NCBI RefSeq assembly: GCF_001306455.1
Contig: NZ_LGTQ01000005.1
Span: forward strand, 744,001-808,000
DNA length: 64,000 bases
DNA from: Jiulongibacter sediminis
Lineage (GTDB): Bacteria > Bacteroidota > Bacteroidia > Cytophagales > Spirosomataceae
Reading direction: 5' to 3'
This document shows, piece by piece, positions 43,145 to 52,543 of this stretch. Position numbers and translations under genes: made by a program. The notes under the pieces are model-generated. The model was not told the origin of the DNA. It made no database searches and saw only the letters and a program-made list of their open reading frames with translations. The stretch's first letter is position 1. Each line of letters opens with the position of its first letter.

Positions 43145-44230
43145 CTAAACGGCCACCCTCTTCCCTGACCTGGCAGCCTCATAAACGGCATCGATCACTC
43201 TAAGATCTTTCAAACCCTCCAAACCACAAATGTGATCAGGAAGTGTTTTTTTGTTTAACAGATATTTAGCCATTTCATCCATTTGAACCTGTTGCTGATT
43301 GGTTTGAGGAAAATCAAATTCATCGCTCCGGGTTCTTCCTTGGAAAGGACCATAGCTTATGGCCGGGCTTAACTCAAAGAAATTATTTTCAGCTGACGCA
43401 AAAAGCCGGTCGATTTGAAATGAAGAACTGGCAACGCATGAGGCTATCGTTCCATTAGCAAACTCCATACTCCAATGAATTGATTCTTCCACTTCTTTAA
43501 AAACATCAGGATACAACTTTTCGCCAAATCTAGCGGTTATAGCCACCGGCTCTAAACCAGTTACATAGCGAGCACCCTGAACGCAATAGACTCCAAGATT
43601 TTGAAGACAACCACCGCCGGAAAGCTCAGGATTCAAATGCCAGTCAGAAGGATCAATATTCGTAGAATTATAGCCCAAGCCCGCTTCAATATAGCGTACC
43701 TCACCATAAACTTTTTCTTGTCCCAGTTTCATCATGTGCTGATTGTACGGCTCAAAATGTAAACGATATCCCACGGCTAATTGAACTCCCGCTTTATGAC
43801 ATCCCTCTATCATTTCCTCGCATTCTGCAGCGGATATCGCCATTGGCTTTTCTACAATCACATGCTTCCCAGCCCGGGCTGCTCTAATGACATATTCTTT
43901 GTGCATACCATTGGGCAAAATCACGTATACAACGTCAATGTCTTTATTATCAGCTATCTGATCAAAAGTTTCATAATTATAAACGTTCTTCTCAGGGATG
44001 TTATATTTCTTTCGCCAAACCGGAATTTTAGATGGGGTTCCAGTCACAATGCCGTTAACTTTACAATATTTTGAGACCGCAATACCTTCGGCCATATAGT
44101 TGGCATAACGACCCAAACCCACAAGAGCCACGTTGAGTTTTTTATCTTCAAAAAAAGAGCTTGGTTTTATCAAAGGGACAGATATTACGCCGGTGGCCAT
44201 TTTCTTTACAAAAGATCGTCTGTTTTCCAT
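43145..44230 (-). CDS. Gfo/Idh/MocA family oxidoreductase with Tat-like leader
   Basis: 361 residues from the ATG at 44230, chosen because it is followed by a signal-like NRRSFVKKMATGVISVP; an in-frame upstream start adds 30 unlikely residues. The NAD(P)-binding fold VALVGLGRYANYMAEG is followed by the family motif EKPMAIS and a C-terminal alpha/beta domain (GGGCLQNLGVYCVQGARYVTG). Relatives with Tat leaders, such as glucose-fructose oxidoreductase, act on sugars in the periplasm with tightly bound NADP. Divergent from the DUF1080 lipoprotein gene, a frequent partner class for such dehydrogenases in Bacteroidota. Confidence 0.88.
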   Translation of the reverse strand: MENRRSFVKKMATGVISVPLIKPSSFFEDKKLNVALVGLGRYANYMAEGIAVSKYCKVNGIVTGTPSKIPVWRKKYNIPEKNVYNYETFDQIADNKDIDVVYVILPNGMHKEYVIRAARAGKHVIVEKPMAISAAECEEMIEGCHKAGVQLAVGYRLHFEPYNQHMMKLGQEKVYGEVRYIEAGLGYNSTNIDPSDWHLNPELSGGGCLQNLGVYCVQGARYVTGLEPVAITARFGEKLYPDVFKEVEESIHWSMEFANGTIASCVASSSFQIDRLFASAENNFFELSPAISYGPFQGRTRSDEFDFPQTNQQQVQMDEMAKYLLNKKTLPDHICGLEGLKDLRVIDAVYEAARSGKRVAV

Positions 44231-44482
44231 GTGCACTGCAATTTGATTCGGAAGATAAGAAAAGGAGTAGTACCATCTGTCCCTTATTTGATTAACGGCA
44301 AGTAATTTCGGAGTTTTCAAATTTCTCGATATTCCATAAACAGAGAATTACCCCTGCCAAGTCCTGCCCCAACCTACTCTCAGATCTGTTGAGTAGTCGA
44401 ACCAATTGAATTCTTGATCTACTGGCCTTCAAGGAGACGGATTGGCCTACCTATTATTGTAGTCCAATATTATCAATTGAAA

Positions 44483-45202
44483 ATGAATTTAAAACTTAGC
44501 ATCGCGGCATTCTCGCTTGGCCTTATTTTCACGGGATGTACTTCAAATGCGGAAGAAGAGAAAATGGAAGTGGCTGAAAAAGCCTGGATTACACTTTTTG
44601 ACGGTGCTTCTACCGATGCACTCCGAGGCTATGCCATTGATGAATTTCCTGTAGGTGTCTGGTACGTGGAAAACGGAACTCTTATTACAAACCCGGATAC
44701 TTTAAACCGTGACCTGATAACCAAAGAACAGTTTGGCGACTTTGAACTGGAATATCAATGGGCCGTCGATACAGCAGCTAACTCGGGTGTGTTTATTCAC
44801 GTCCAGGAAAAAGCTGCTATGGAAGCCGGAAACGGTAACAGCCCAAACTGGCTTGAAAACTGGGAGTTTCAGGTTCTTGATGATCTTCATTTCCCAGATA
44901 CCGCTGTGGTCCGCTCAGCCGGCTCTTTATATGATCTGATTGTTCCGGAGAAGAAGGTTCTTAAACCAATTGGTGAATTTAATTCGGCCAAAATCATTCA
45001 TAAAGATGGACATGTAGAACATTGGTTAAATGGAGCCAAGGTGGTACAATTCGAGATTGGAAGTGATGAGATGAATGAATTACTATCAAACAGTAAATTC
45101 TCTGAGAACAAAGCTTATGGAACAGATACTCTCGGTCATATCATGTTTCAGCATCATGGGCAAAAAGTATATTACAAAAACATAAGAGTTAGAGAAATTT
45201 AA
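44483..45202 (+). CDS. DUF1080 (3-keto-disaccharide hydrolase-like) lipoprotein
   Basis: 239 residues from the ATG at 44483, followed by a lipoprotein leader ending FTGC (about Cys19). The concanavalin-like DUF1080 domain is clear: WITLFDG, WYVENGTLI, DLITKEQFGDFELEYQW, ANSGVFIHVQE and NWEFQVLDD. Characterised members hydrolyse 3-keto-glycosides made by a Gfo/Idh/MocA-type dehydrogenase, and such a dehydrogenase gene lies divergently 252 bp away. Together they could cleave glycosides by oxidation, elimination and hydrolysis. A bidirectional terminator follows the stop codon. Confidence 0.9.
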   Translation: MNLKLSIAAFSLGLIFTGCTSNAEEEKMEVAEKAWITLFDGASTDALRGYAIDEFPVGVWYVENGTLITNPDTLNRDLITKEQFGDFELEYQWAVDTAANSGVFIHVQEKAAMEAGNGNSPNWLENWEFQVLDDLHFPDTAVVRSAGSLYDLIVPEKKVLKPIGEFNSAKIIHKDGHVEHWLNGAKVVQFEIGSDEMNELLSNSKFSENKAYGTDTLGHIMFQHHGQKVYYKNIRVREI

Positions 45203-45224
45203 TTCCTCCACCCTTTTCACTCCT

Positions 45225-45258
45225 AAAGCCGTCATTCAAGTTTGTTTGACGGCTTTTT
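45225..45258. terminator. Bidirectional terminator
   Basis: AAAGCCGTCA and TGACGGCTTT pair perfectly, with A and T runs on the two sides. It sits between the convergent DUF1080 and TonB receptor genes, serving both. Confidence 0.85.
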
Positions 45259-45263
45259 ACTTA

Positions 45264-47651
45264 TTATTCAAAGGTAAAATTATAGGCTAAAGAGACTATT
45301 GGTGCTCCGAAAACCGTCAATTTGTAAGGTTTAGTCACTAAGTCCTCTTTCCGGAAAAATACTGAATAGGCATTCTTACGACCATAGAGATTATACACGG
45401 TGAAGTTCCAGTTACCATTGAACCTTTTCTCTTTCATGCTGGGGCGATAAATATTCCATGAGAAATCAAGTCTGTGGTAATCCGGAATACGATCATTATT
45501 CCGAATCCCATAAAATGGAAAATTAGTCTCTGCAAATCGTATAAACCCTTGGGGAGTAGTAAATGGACGACCACTCGAGTACGTAAAATTGAAAGAGAAA
45601 TCATGGTGATCTCCCTGATTGATGACGACTGTACCATTAAAGGTATGTGGCCTGTCATAATTGGCCGCGTACCAGTTACCAAAATTAACCTGCTGATTAA
45701 AAGAGGGCCCCTCATTCACTTGATTTAGGGAGCGGGAATAGGTATAATTGATCCAGCCGGCCAGCTCGCCTTTCTTCTTCTGAATCATCAGTTCTAATCC
45801 GTATGACTTATTAATACCCTGTAAAAGCTCCGTTTCTGGTGAAGACTGTAACAAAAAGCTAGCCCCGGGCTTGTAATCAATAATATTATCGGTATGACGG
45901 TAATAGGCTTCTGCTGAGAATTCATAAATCTGAGAACCGAAGTCCTGAAAATAACCTACAGTGTAAAGGCTACTCACCTGTGGTTTTATATAGATATCTG
46001 AGGTTTTCCAGCGGCTGGTGGGAATTGGCGTTGTAGTGTTAGAAATCACCTGCAAGTACTGCCGCAATAGATTATACCCAAACTTCAGAGAGGTTTTATT
46101 ACTCAAGGCAACACGAAGCCCGATACGAGGCTCAAAACCTCCATATTGAGAAATGATCTCATTTTTGGCAAAAGAAACGGTGTCTACAAAGTTGATCTCA
46201 TTTCTCTCCGTTCCTTCTTCAAAAAGTGGTCTTTTGGCCGGGCCAGTATTTCTGAAATCAGAATAACGGATACCGGCTGAAAGCGTCACTTTATCGTTAA
46301 TTTCAAACTGGTCCTCAATGCCTATTCCTAATTCCAAACCATACTCCAAATCAGTTTCTACCGGATTGACCGAGGGACTGGTTCCAGGAATTAATTCGCC
46401 GGGATTTAATTGATATTGCGTAGCATCCGCCACAAACTCCAGGGTGTGTTTGCCGGCATAGTAATTCATATTGGCTTTCGCCTGTTTATATCGGATATTC
46501 TGAGCGATTTCCACGACATTTTCTGACTGAAACTCCGGTAATAGAATAGAAGGATCGTATTGAGAGGAAACCAGGGTCGTCTGCAGATTGAGTTTATCAC
46601 TAAATGCAGTAAACCAGCTTCCGGTAAAGTTAAGCGTGGAGTAACGGTACTGACTGCTGGTGGCATTGATCTCCTGAATAGTACCTAAGGCCTCGGTTTG
46701 AAAGAAATCATAACTGTAATAAGCAGTTGCAGTTACCGTATTTTTGTCATTGATTTTGCCGAAGAGTTTCGCCGAGCTATCATAGAATTTTGCCTTTATG
46801 TCTTGCAACGATTTGGCAAAAATTGGGAAAGCCCAGTCGTTTAATGCCGCACGACCACTCACCATAACCCCTAAACGATCTTTAATGATGGGCACATCCA
46901 TTTTGACTCGGTTAGAAACCATCGAAACTCCCCCTTTCAATTTGAATTTATTCAGATCGGGTTGAGCCAAAGTCACATCAAGTACCGCAGCGGCACGCCC
47001 ACCATAGCGTGAGGGCACAGTTCCTTTGTAGAGGTCAAAATTTGAAACGGCCTCTGAAGGAAAAGCCGAGAACAGGCCAAACATATGAGTTGGGTTGAAT
47101 ATTGGCCCTCCATCAAGTAAAAGAAGGTTTTGATCTGTAGTACCACCACGAATGTTGACGCCATTTGAAGCCTCACCCACACTACTTACGCCTGGCAACA
47201 TTTGTAATCCACGAAGGATATCAACTTCTCCCATGGCCGTGGGTATTTTTTCCAGCGTTTTTATGTTCAATGTAGAAACTCCGAGAAGTGGCCTTTTTAA
47301 ATTATCAGATCGGTCAGTCTTGATGATCACCTCTTCCAACTGACTGGAGACCTTTTCCAACCGTATCACTCTTTCAGGCATGTCAGGCCCACCTTCAATG
47401 GAAAACCTTTTCGGTACATAACCAACATATCGAATGACAACAGCAATTCTTTGAGCCGGAACCAGAAAACTAAACCGACCGTCAAGGTCTGTTGAGCCGG
47501 CCATTTCTCCAAAATTCAAACTGACTGTAGCCCCGGGTAAAGGCTCATTATCAGCACTATCAAGCACAACCCCTTTAAAATTATACAGATTTTGAGCAAT
47601 AGACTGAAGCGAAAAAACGAACAGAAGAGCAGTAAAAAAATATCTTTTCAT
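45264..47651 (-). CDS. TonB-dependent outer-membrane receptor with carboxypeptidase-like N-domain
   Basis: 795 residues. The signal peptide ends near SIAQ (residue 19). A carboxypeptidase-D-like regulatory domain covers about 20-110 (FKGVVLDSADNEPLPGATVSL). The plug follows (about 125-240), with GVNIRGGTTDQNLLLLDGGPIFNP, and a beta-barrel ends in FNFTFE. It imports a ligand across the outer membrane with TonB energy. The ligand is unknown, and the DUF4249 partner class is not SusD. The gene is downstream of DUF4249 in the same direction, with a 126-bp spacer that holds two palindromes. Confidence 0.92.
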   Translation of the reverse strand: MKRYFFTALLFVFSLQSIAQNLYNFKGVVLDSADNEPLPGATVSLNFGEMAGSTDLDGRFSFLVPAQRIAVVIRYVGYVPKRFSIEGGPDMPERVIRLEKVSSQLEEVIIKTDRSDNLKRPLLGVSTLNIKTLEKIPTAMGEVDILRGLQMLPGVSSVGEASNGVNIRGGTTDQNLLLLDGGPIFNPTHMFGLFSAFPSEAVSNFDLYKGTVPSRYGGRAAAVLDVTLAQPDLNKFKLKGGVSMVSNRVKMDVPIIKDRLGVMVSGRAALNDWAFPIFAKSLQDIKAKFYDSSAKLFGKINDKNTVTATAYYSYDFFQTEALGTIQEINATSSQYRYSTLNFTGSWFTAFSDKLNLQTTLVSSQYDPSILLPEFQSENVVEIAQNIRYKQAKANMNYYAGKHTLEFVADATQYQLNPGELIPGTSPSVNPVETDLEYGLELGIGIEDQFEINDKVTLSAGIRYSDFRNTGPAKRPLFEEGTERNEINFVDTVSFAKNEIISQYGGFEPRIGLRVALSNKTSLKFGYNLLRQYLQVISNTTTPIPTSRWKTSDIYIKPQVSSLYTVGYFQDFGSQIYEFSAEAYYRHTDNIIDYKPGASFLLQSSPETELLQGINKSYGLELMIQKKKGELAGWINYTYSRSLNQVNEGPSFNQQVNFGNWYAANYDRPHTFNGTVVINQGDHHDFSFNFTYSSGRPFTTPQGFIRFAETNFPFYGIRNNDRIPDYHRLDFSWNIYRPSMKEKRFNGNWNFTVYNLYGRKNAYSVFFRKEDLVTKPYKLTVFGAPIVSLAYNFTFE

Positions 47652-47691
47652 GTGTTTAGTTTCTATTTATTTTCAACGGTCACATGCGACC

Positions 47692-47710
47692 CCTGCCAGC
47701 CGCAGGCAGG
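47692..47710. repeat. Small GC hairpin
   Basis: CCTGCC and GGCAGG with a 7-nt loop, in the spacer upstream of the TonB receptor start. Confidence 0.5.
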
Positions 47711-47714
47711 TTTG

Positions 47715-47763
47715 ATGATTGAAATAATCATTCTCTTGTGTGATTAATGATTATTTCAATCAT
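47715..47763. promoter_or_regulatory. Twin palindromic operator-like element
   Basis: Two sites, ATGATT-GAAAT-AATCAT (47715-47731) and ATGATT-ATTTC-AATCAT (47747-47763), each symmetric, with centres 32 bp apart, about three helical turns. As a whole they also form an 18-bp perfect inverted repeat with a 13-nt loop. No T run follows, so it is not an intrinsic terminator. Its place between DUF4249 and the receptor suggests control of receptor expression. Confidence 0.6.
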
Positions 47764-47777
47764 GTTGGTTTCATGAT

Positions 47778-48965
47778 TTAATCGATCCAGTTGATAGGTT
47801 GAACAGAAGTGCGGTTTACGCTTTCATTACATGGGGCCAAAGGTGGCCGGGTAGTGTCTGCACCTGATGGCTCAGGATTAGATTCTCTTGCCTGGAAACC
47901 AACGGCTTTAACACCATTAATTACATCTGCCCTATCCAGAAAATAATGGACGGTATGAACTGAAGACACCACAAAATACCCTCCAACGCTCTCTGAGCGA
48001 TTGGTCGAAGATGTCATATTGCCAATTAAAGCGGTTGAAGGTGTATCAGCCAGGCCACCACTATTTTGATTCTGATCAATCAAAAGCTTCAGGTATTTAT
48101 AAGCTTTGTCATTGATTGCATGTTGTTTGATCTCAATAACAGCACCGTTTCTTGTGTAGAGTGGTACTTCAGCCACCTGCTTTCCTACCAGACTTCGGCC
48201 ATCGATAAACGCGTCATTCATAGCATTAAGCGTGTTGGAGTAGATGATTTCCCAACAAGGCTTTTCACATTTATAATCATAGGTTACGTTATACCTGATC
48301 AATAACTGATCTGACACACAAACGCCTTCTGCCTCTCCGGGATTGCGGTAATATCGGCCTCCATAGCATTCTGTACAATAATTCTGTTTTTCGTACGATT
48401 TCCATGTCCAGTAATAGGCATCACCCTTACCTTCTGGCTCATCCATATCCAGATAAATTTTATGACCGGCTGCCGTGATATCCCGTACCCGTATACCATC
48501 AGAAACGAACTCCTGATACACCTTTTTTATCGGTGAGACCGTCTTTAGCACCTGAGCGTCTGATTGATAGCTATTTCCGTTTGAGAGGTCGAAGAATAAT
48601 TGATATGATCGTCCGTTCTCAGCCTTGAAGCCCTCAGGGAAAGAATACGTTCCGGCGTCAAAATGACTTAAGTTTACCTTTTCAGAATCATCAACTAAAA
48701 CCCAAACATTCGCATCTTTAATAGGCTCGAAAATACTTGAGGAGGAAGAGATACTGCTCGGTTTTGAGTTTCTAAGACTGACATAATTGCCAGTCTCCTG
48801 ATCGGTAAGGTTACCATCTACCACAAGAATGGAATCTGTTAATCTGAAGGCCGTATCAAAAGGCTCGATACAAGAAAACATCCAGAGGAAAATAAACAGC
48901 CCGGGTAGAAGGCGGATTGATTTAATGCTTAACTTTTTCAGTGCAAAATGATTTAAGTGACGCAA
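47778..48965 (-). CDS. DUF4249 family lipoprotein
   Basis: 395 residues. The lipoprotein leader ends LWMFSC (Cys31). The mature part begins IEPFDTAFRLTDSILVVDGNLTDQETGNYVSLRNS and continues with a beta-rich domain carrying paired cysteines (YCTECYGGRYY, YKCEKPCW), as DUF4249 proteins do. These lipoproteins accompany TonB-dependent receptors in Bacteroidota, presumably at the cell surface as part of an uptake complex; function unproven. Here it precedes the receptor in the operon, whereas the opposite order is more usual. Confidence 0.87.
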   Translation of the reverse strand: MRHLNHFALKKLSIKSIRLLPGLFIFLWMFSCIEPFDTAFRLTDSILVVDGNLTDQETGNYVSLRNSKPSSISSSSSIFEPIKDANVWVLVDDSEKVNLSHFDAGTYSFPEGFKAENGRSYQLFFDLSNGNSYQSDAQVLKTVSPIKKVYQEFVSDGIRVRDITAAGHKIYLDMDEPEGKGDAYYWTWKSYEKQNYCTECYGGRYYRNPGEAEGVCVSDQLLIRYNVTYDYKCEKPCWEIIYSNTLNAMNDAFIDGRSLVGKQVAEVPLYTRNGAVIEIKQHAINDKAYKYLKLLIDQNQNSGGLADTPSTALIGNMTSSTNRSESVGGYFVVSSVHTVHYFLDRADVINGVKAVGFQARESNPEPSGADTTRPPLAPCNESVNRTSVQPINWID

Positions 48966-49064
48966 ATCACGGAAAATTATTATTTATACTTTAATTTTTG
49001 CCAATCTAAAAGTCAAATAAATCTACCGATTCGTAGAACTCGTAGATAGCCCAAACCCCAGCCT

Positions 49065-50393
49065 ATGCAAATAGCCATCATTGGAAACGGAATCAGTGGA
49101 ATTACAGCCGCCAGATACCTTAGAAAAGATTCAGATCATGAGATTACTGTTATTTCCTCCGAGACTGATTATTTCTTCTCGCGAACAGCCCTCATGTATA
49201 TTTACATGGGTCATATGAACTATGAGCATACCAAGCCCTTTGAAGACTGGTTTTGGGAGAAAAACAAGATCAATTTACTCAACAGACATGTTGAAGAAGT
49301 TGATTTTGATCATAAGAACCTACGTTTTTCAAACGGAGAAACTTTTGCCTACGATAAACTCATTTTGGCCACGGGCTCTTCGCCGAATAAATTCGGCTGG
49401 CCGGGACAAGACCTTAGGCGGGTTCAGGGTCTTTATAGCTATCAGGATTTAGAGGCTCTTCAAAGTTACTCAGACGAAATAGAAACCGCAGTTATTGTAG
49501 GTGGGGGCCTAATTGGAATTGAACTCGCCGAAATGCTCAAATCAAAGGGTAAAGAGGTGATTTTCTTGGTACGGGAAGCCTCTTTTTGGAACATGGTGCT
49601 ACCCAAAGAAGAATCCGAGATGATCAATCAACATATTCTTGAACACCATATTGACCTTAGGTTAGAAACCGAAATCGCTGAAATTCTGGATGATGGTCAG
49701 GGCAATGTCAAAGGGGTGAAACTCAAGGATGAAAGTATTATCGACTGTCAATTTGTAGGTCTTACAGTCGGTGTTCATCCTAATATTAGCTTTCTAAAAG
49801 ACACAAAACTGGCTACGGAAAAGGGAATTTTAGTCAATGAGTTTCTCGAAACCAATATTCCTGATGTATACGCCTTAGGAGACTGTGTTCAGCATCAAAA
49901 TCCGCCTCCTGGTAGAAGGCCGTTGGAGCAGATCTGGTATACTGGCAAAATCATGGGCGAAACCATTGCAAAGACAATTCTTGGTGATAAAACTACCTAT
50001 CAACCAGGTGTTTTCTATAACTCTGCTAAGTTTTTGGATATTGAATACCAAACCTACGGAGCCGTACCGGCCACGCCTGAAGAAGGAACAGAAGACTTTT
50101 ATTGGCAAAGCCCGGTGGAGCATAAATTGGTAAGAATTCATTTCAAAAAAGACACCAAGGCTGTGACCGGCGTAAACACTTTTGGCATTCGGATGCGTCA
50201 GGGAATCTGGCAAAACTGGATTGAAAAAGAAACGTCTGTTGAAGAAGTTTTAATTAATCTTGGTAAAGCTAATTTTGACCCGGAATTCTTCAAAAAACAT
50301 GAACAGGATATCATTGAAGCCTATAATGAGCAATATGGGGCTTCACTAAAACTTAAAAATAAAAAGACTGGCCTGATGGCTATTTTTCAATAA
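49065..50393 (+). CDS. FAD/NAD(P)-dependent oxidoreductase (pyridine nucleotide-disulfide family)
   Basis: 442 residues. FAD-binding IIGNGISGITAARYL (4-18), LILATGSSP (about 100-108), NAD-binding VIVGGGLIGIELAEML near 145-160, and the second FAD motif PDVYALGDCV near 265-274. The arrangement matches NirB-like, rubredoxin-reductase-like and NADH:ferredoxin-type reductases. No redox-active CxxC is visible, so electrons pass straight from NAD(P)H via FAD to a partner. The gene 8 bp downstream encodes a membrane iron-sulfur protein, a likely partner. Cytoplasmic. Confidence 0.88.
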   Translation: MQIAIIGNGISGITAARYLRKDSDHEITVISSETDYFFSRTALMYIYMGHMNYEHTKPFEDWFWEKNKINLLNRHVEEVDFDHKNLRFSNGETFAYDKLILATGSSPNKFGWPGQDLRRVQGLYSYQDLEALQSYSDEIETAVIVGGGLIGIELAEMLKSKGKEVIFLVREASFWNMVLPKEESEMINQHILEHHIDLRLETEIAEILDDGQGNVKGVKLKDESIIDCQFVGLTVGVHPNISFLKDTKLATEKGILVNEFLETNIPDVYALGDCVQHQNPPPGRRPLEQIWYTGKIMGETIAKTILGDKTTYQPGVFYNSAKFLDIEYQTYGAVPATPEEGTEDFYWQSPVEHKLVRIHFKKDTKAVTGVNTFGIRMRQGIWQNWIEKETSVEEVLINLGKANFDPEFFKKHEQDIIEAYNEQYGASLKLKNKKTGLMAIFQ

Positions 50394-50401
50394 GCAAAGA
50401 C

Positions 50402-51895
50402 ATGAAAAACACAGGCATATTTCTAATTCTAACGGCATTGGTGCTTTGGATAGCCCTCCTCTTCGGTAATACCTATAAACTGACTCCTGAAATTCTTTTA
50501 GAAACCGCTTCACAAGAACATGCCGATTTACTACGGCCAAAACTTGAAGACCTTTTTGACCAGGAACACTCAAATGTTTTCTCCTTCTCATCATCCATCA
50601 AAAATGCAATAACGGAGGTCAATAAGGAACTGGATGCTGAAGGGAAATCTGACCAGAAAATTTATGACACCTATGAGTTAAGTCTTACCAAGGCTGCGGG
50701 TGATGGTCTGGTTTCGAATAACAAAGGTTTACTTTTCGGCTTAGTTTTTTCTTTGCTTGTACTGGGTGCATTGATGTTCATTCTACCTGATTTAAACCTT
50801 TTGCCCGGCATTAAAAATGACGGTATTTTCCACCACCCCGGTACTTCGGTAAAATGGCTCGGTATTATTCTCGGTGCCTTATTGATTATCTTTTACATCC
50901 TGTTGTATTTCTTCCCGCATTTTATTGCGAACTGGATCATCGTTTTAGATCCTCTGAGCAATTTTATGAATGGCAATAAGGCCAGCCAATGGTTTTTATA
51001 TGGCTTCCTGTATACGATTGCAGTGCTGGTGATGGGGATCAGAATGTTGGTTAAATACCGCCATAGCAAGTATCAGATGATCAGAACGGGCTCAGTGATG
51101 TTCTTCCAGCTCATTTTTGCATTCATGATTCCTGAGATATTGACGAAGTTGAATATGCCTTCGGCGGATTTAAAGAATATGTGGCCGCTGGATTACTCGT
51201 TTTTCTTTGATTACCGTATCGACCAGAAAATAGAAGCCGGCACACTTGGGATTTTCATGTTTGTTTGGGGTATTATTTTATTCGCTGTAGGAGTGCCCGT
51301 ACTGACCTATTTCTATGGCAAAAGATGGTATTGCAGCTGGGTTTGCGGCTGTGGTGGGCTTGCAGAAACACTGGGCGATCCCTTCCGTCAGCTTTCTAAT
51401 AAAAGCCTTAAGGCCTGGAAAATAGAACGTTGGATGATTCATGCTGTACTTGTTTTTGCTGTCATTATGACCATTGGCGTAATTTATACCTATATGAGTG
51501 GTAACTCGGCAATTTTCGGAGTGATTGATACCGGAACATTAAGATATTACTATGGTTTTGCCATTGGCTCCATTTTCTCAGGGGTTGTGGGTACCGGCTT
51601 CTATCCTTTAATGGGAAATCGTGTTTGGTGTCGTTTTGGTTGTCCTTTGGCAGCCTATTTGGGTATTGTGCAACGCTTTAAAAGTCGCTTTAGAATAACA
51701 ACCAACGGTGGCCAATGCATTAGCTGTGGCAACTGTTCTACTTACTGTGAACAAGGTATTGATGTCAGATGGTATGCTCAGCGTGGTCAGGATATCGTGC
51801 GTTCTTCTTGTGTGGGTTGTGGTGTTTGCTCAGCTGTTTGTCCTCGTGGGGTTCTGAATCTCGAGAATGGGCCTGAGGCAAGTCGAAACATTTGA
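50402..51895 (+). CDS. NosR/NapH-like polytopic membrane iron-sulfur protein
   Basis: 497 residues. Hydrophobic segments occur near 5-22, 108-128, 152-182, 198-216, 231-245, 280-303, 345-363 and 383-400. A 4Fe-4S ferredoxin part closes the protein: CISCGNCSTYCEQG (Cys439, 442, 445, 449) and CVGCGVCSAVCPRG (Cys470, 473, 476, 480). The conserved motifs WYCSWVCGCGG (Cys311, 315, 317) and WCRFGCPLAAYLG (Cys410, 414) are those of NosR/NapH/RdxA-type proteins. Such proteins move electrons between the quinone pool or flavins and redox enzymes across the membrane. The N-terminal 100 residues contain a periplasmic-looking helical segment. It is co-transcribed with the FAD reductase (8-bp gap). Confidence 0.88.
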   Translation: MKNTGIFLILTALVLWIALLFGNTYKLTPEILLETASQEHADLLRPKLEDLFDQEHSNVFSFSSSIKNAITEVNKELDAEGKSDQKIYDTYELSLTKAAGDGLVSNNKGLLFGLVFSLLVLGALMFILPDLNLLPGIKNDGIFHHPGTSVKWLGIILGALLIIFYILLYFFPHFIANWIIVLDPLSNFMNGNKASQWFLYGFLYTIAVLVMGIRMLVKYRHSKYQMIRTGSVMFFQLIFAFMIPEILTKLNMPSADLKNMWPLDYSFFFDYRIDQKIEAGTLGIFMFVWGIILFAVGVPVLTYFYGKRWYCSWVCGCGGLAETLGDPFRQLSNKSLKAWKIERWMIHAVLVFAVIMTIGVIYTYMSGNSAIFGVIDTGTLRYYYGFAIGSIFSGVVGTGFYPLMGNRVWCRFGCPLAAYLGIVQRFKSRFRITTNGGQCISCGNCSTYCEQGIDVRWYAQRGQDIVRSSCVGCGVCSAVCPRGVLNLENGPEASRNI

Positions 51896-52012
51896 GATTA
51901 TAACTTTCTAAACAATAAGTCAATTCTTAATAAAATGTCAAGCCTGTTTAAAAGTTAGCAGAATAGGACATCAAAAGGCTATTTTGCTCACTTTCAATTT
52001 AACCAGGCCCTC

Positions 52013-52543
52013 ATGACAACTAAAAGTTTCAGATTTCAACCCTTTAGGTTTAGTGTAACTTTTATCGTACTTACCCTAATTATCTTTCCCTCCTTTGGCC
52101 AGGAAAAGTATTTAAGATGGGTTGGAGATAGTGAGTTTAACGCTGAAACGGACGACCCCAATTTTTCACCTTGCGGGCCTGAAGCGAAAGTCCTGCAATA
52201 CTTCAATACCAATGCCGGACCGCAATATGCTGGCGAAAAACCGGCCTTGATCCGGCATTTTAACTCTAACTACAAAGCTCCAGAAAATAATCATCAATCC
52301 GGTATGGTAAGAATTCGGTTTGTGGTGAATTGCGAAGGTAAGGCCGGTCGATTCCGACTTTTAGAGGCTGATGAAAATTATGCTCCTTTCTCTTTCGATT
52401 CATCCATTACAGATCAACTTTTGAGACTGACCCGAGAAATCAAGAATTGGCACATCCTGCCGTATGGTGAAACAACTACAGATTATTATTTCTATTTGAT
52501 TTTTAAGATTAAAGACGGCCAAATCATTGAAATACTTCCGTGA
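52013..52543 (+). CDS. Exported TonB-C-like domain protein
   Basis: 176 residues, with a signal peptide ending near FGQ (residue 30). The mature part holds SGMVRIRFVVNCEGKAGRF followed by LRLTREIKNWHILP and YYFYLIFKIKDGQI, the strand-helix-strand order of TonB C-terminal-like energy-transducer domains used as stand-alone modules in Bacteroidota. No specific function known. Its stop codon shares a base with the start of the next gene (TGATG), so the two are coupled. Confidence 0.7.
   Translation: MTTKSFRFQPFRFSVTFIVLTLIIFPSFGQEKYLRWVGDSEFNAETDDPNFSPCGPEAKVLQYFNTNAGPQYAGEKPALIRHFNSNYKAPENNHQSGMVRIRFVVNCEGKAGRFRLLEADENYAPFSFDSSITDQLLRLTREIKNWHILPYGETTTDYYFYLIFKIKDGQIIEILP

Noticed and set aside
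47715-47763. Intrinsic terminator between DUF4249 and the receptor
   Set aside because: The stem is perfect, but no T run follows on the transcribed strand.
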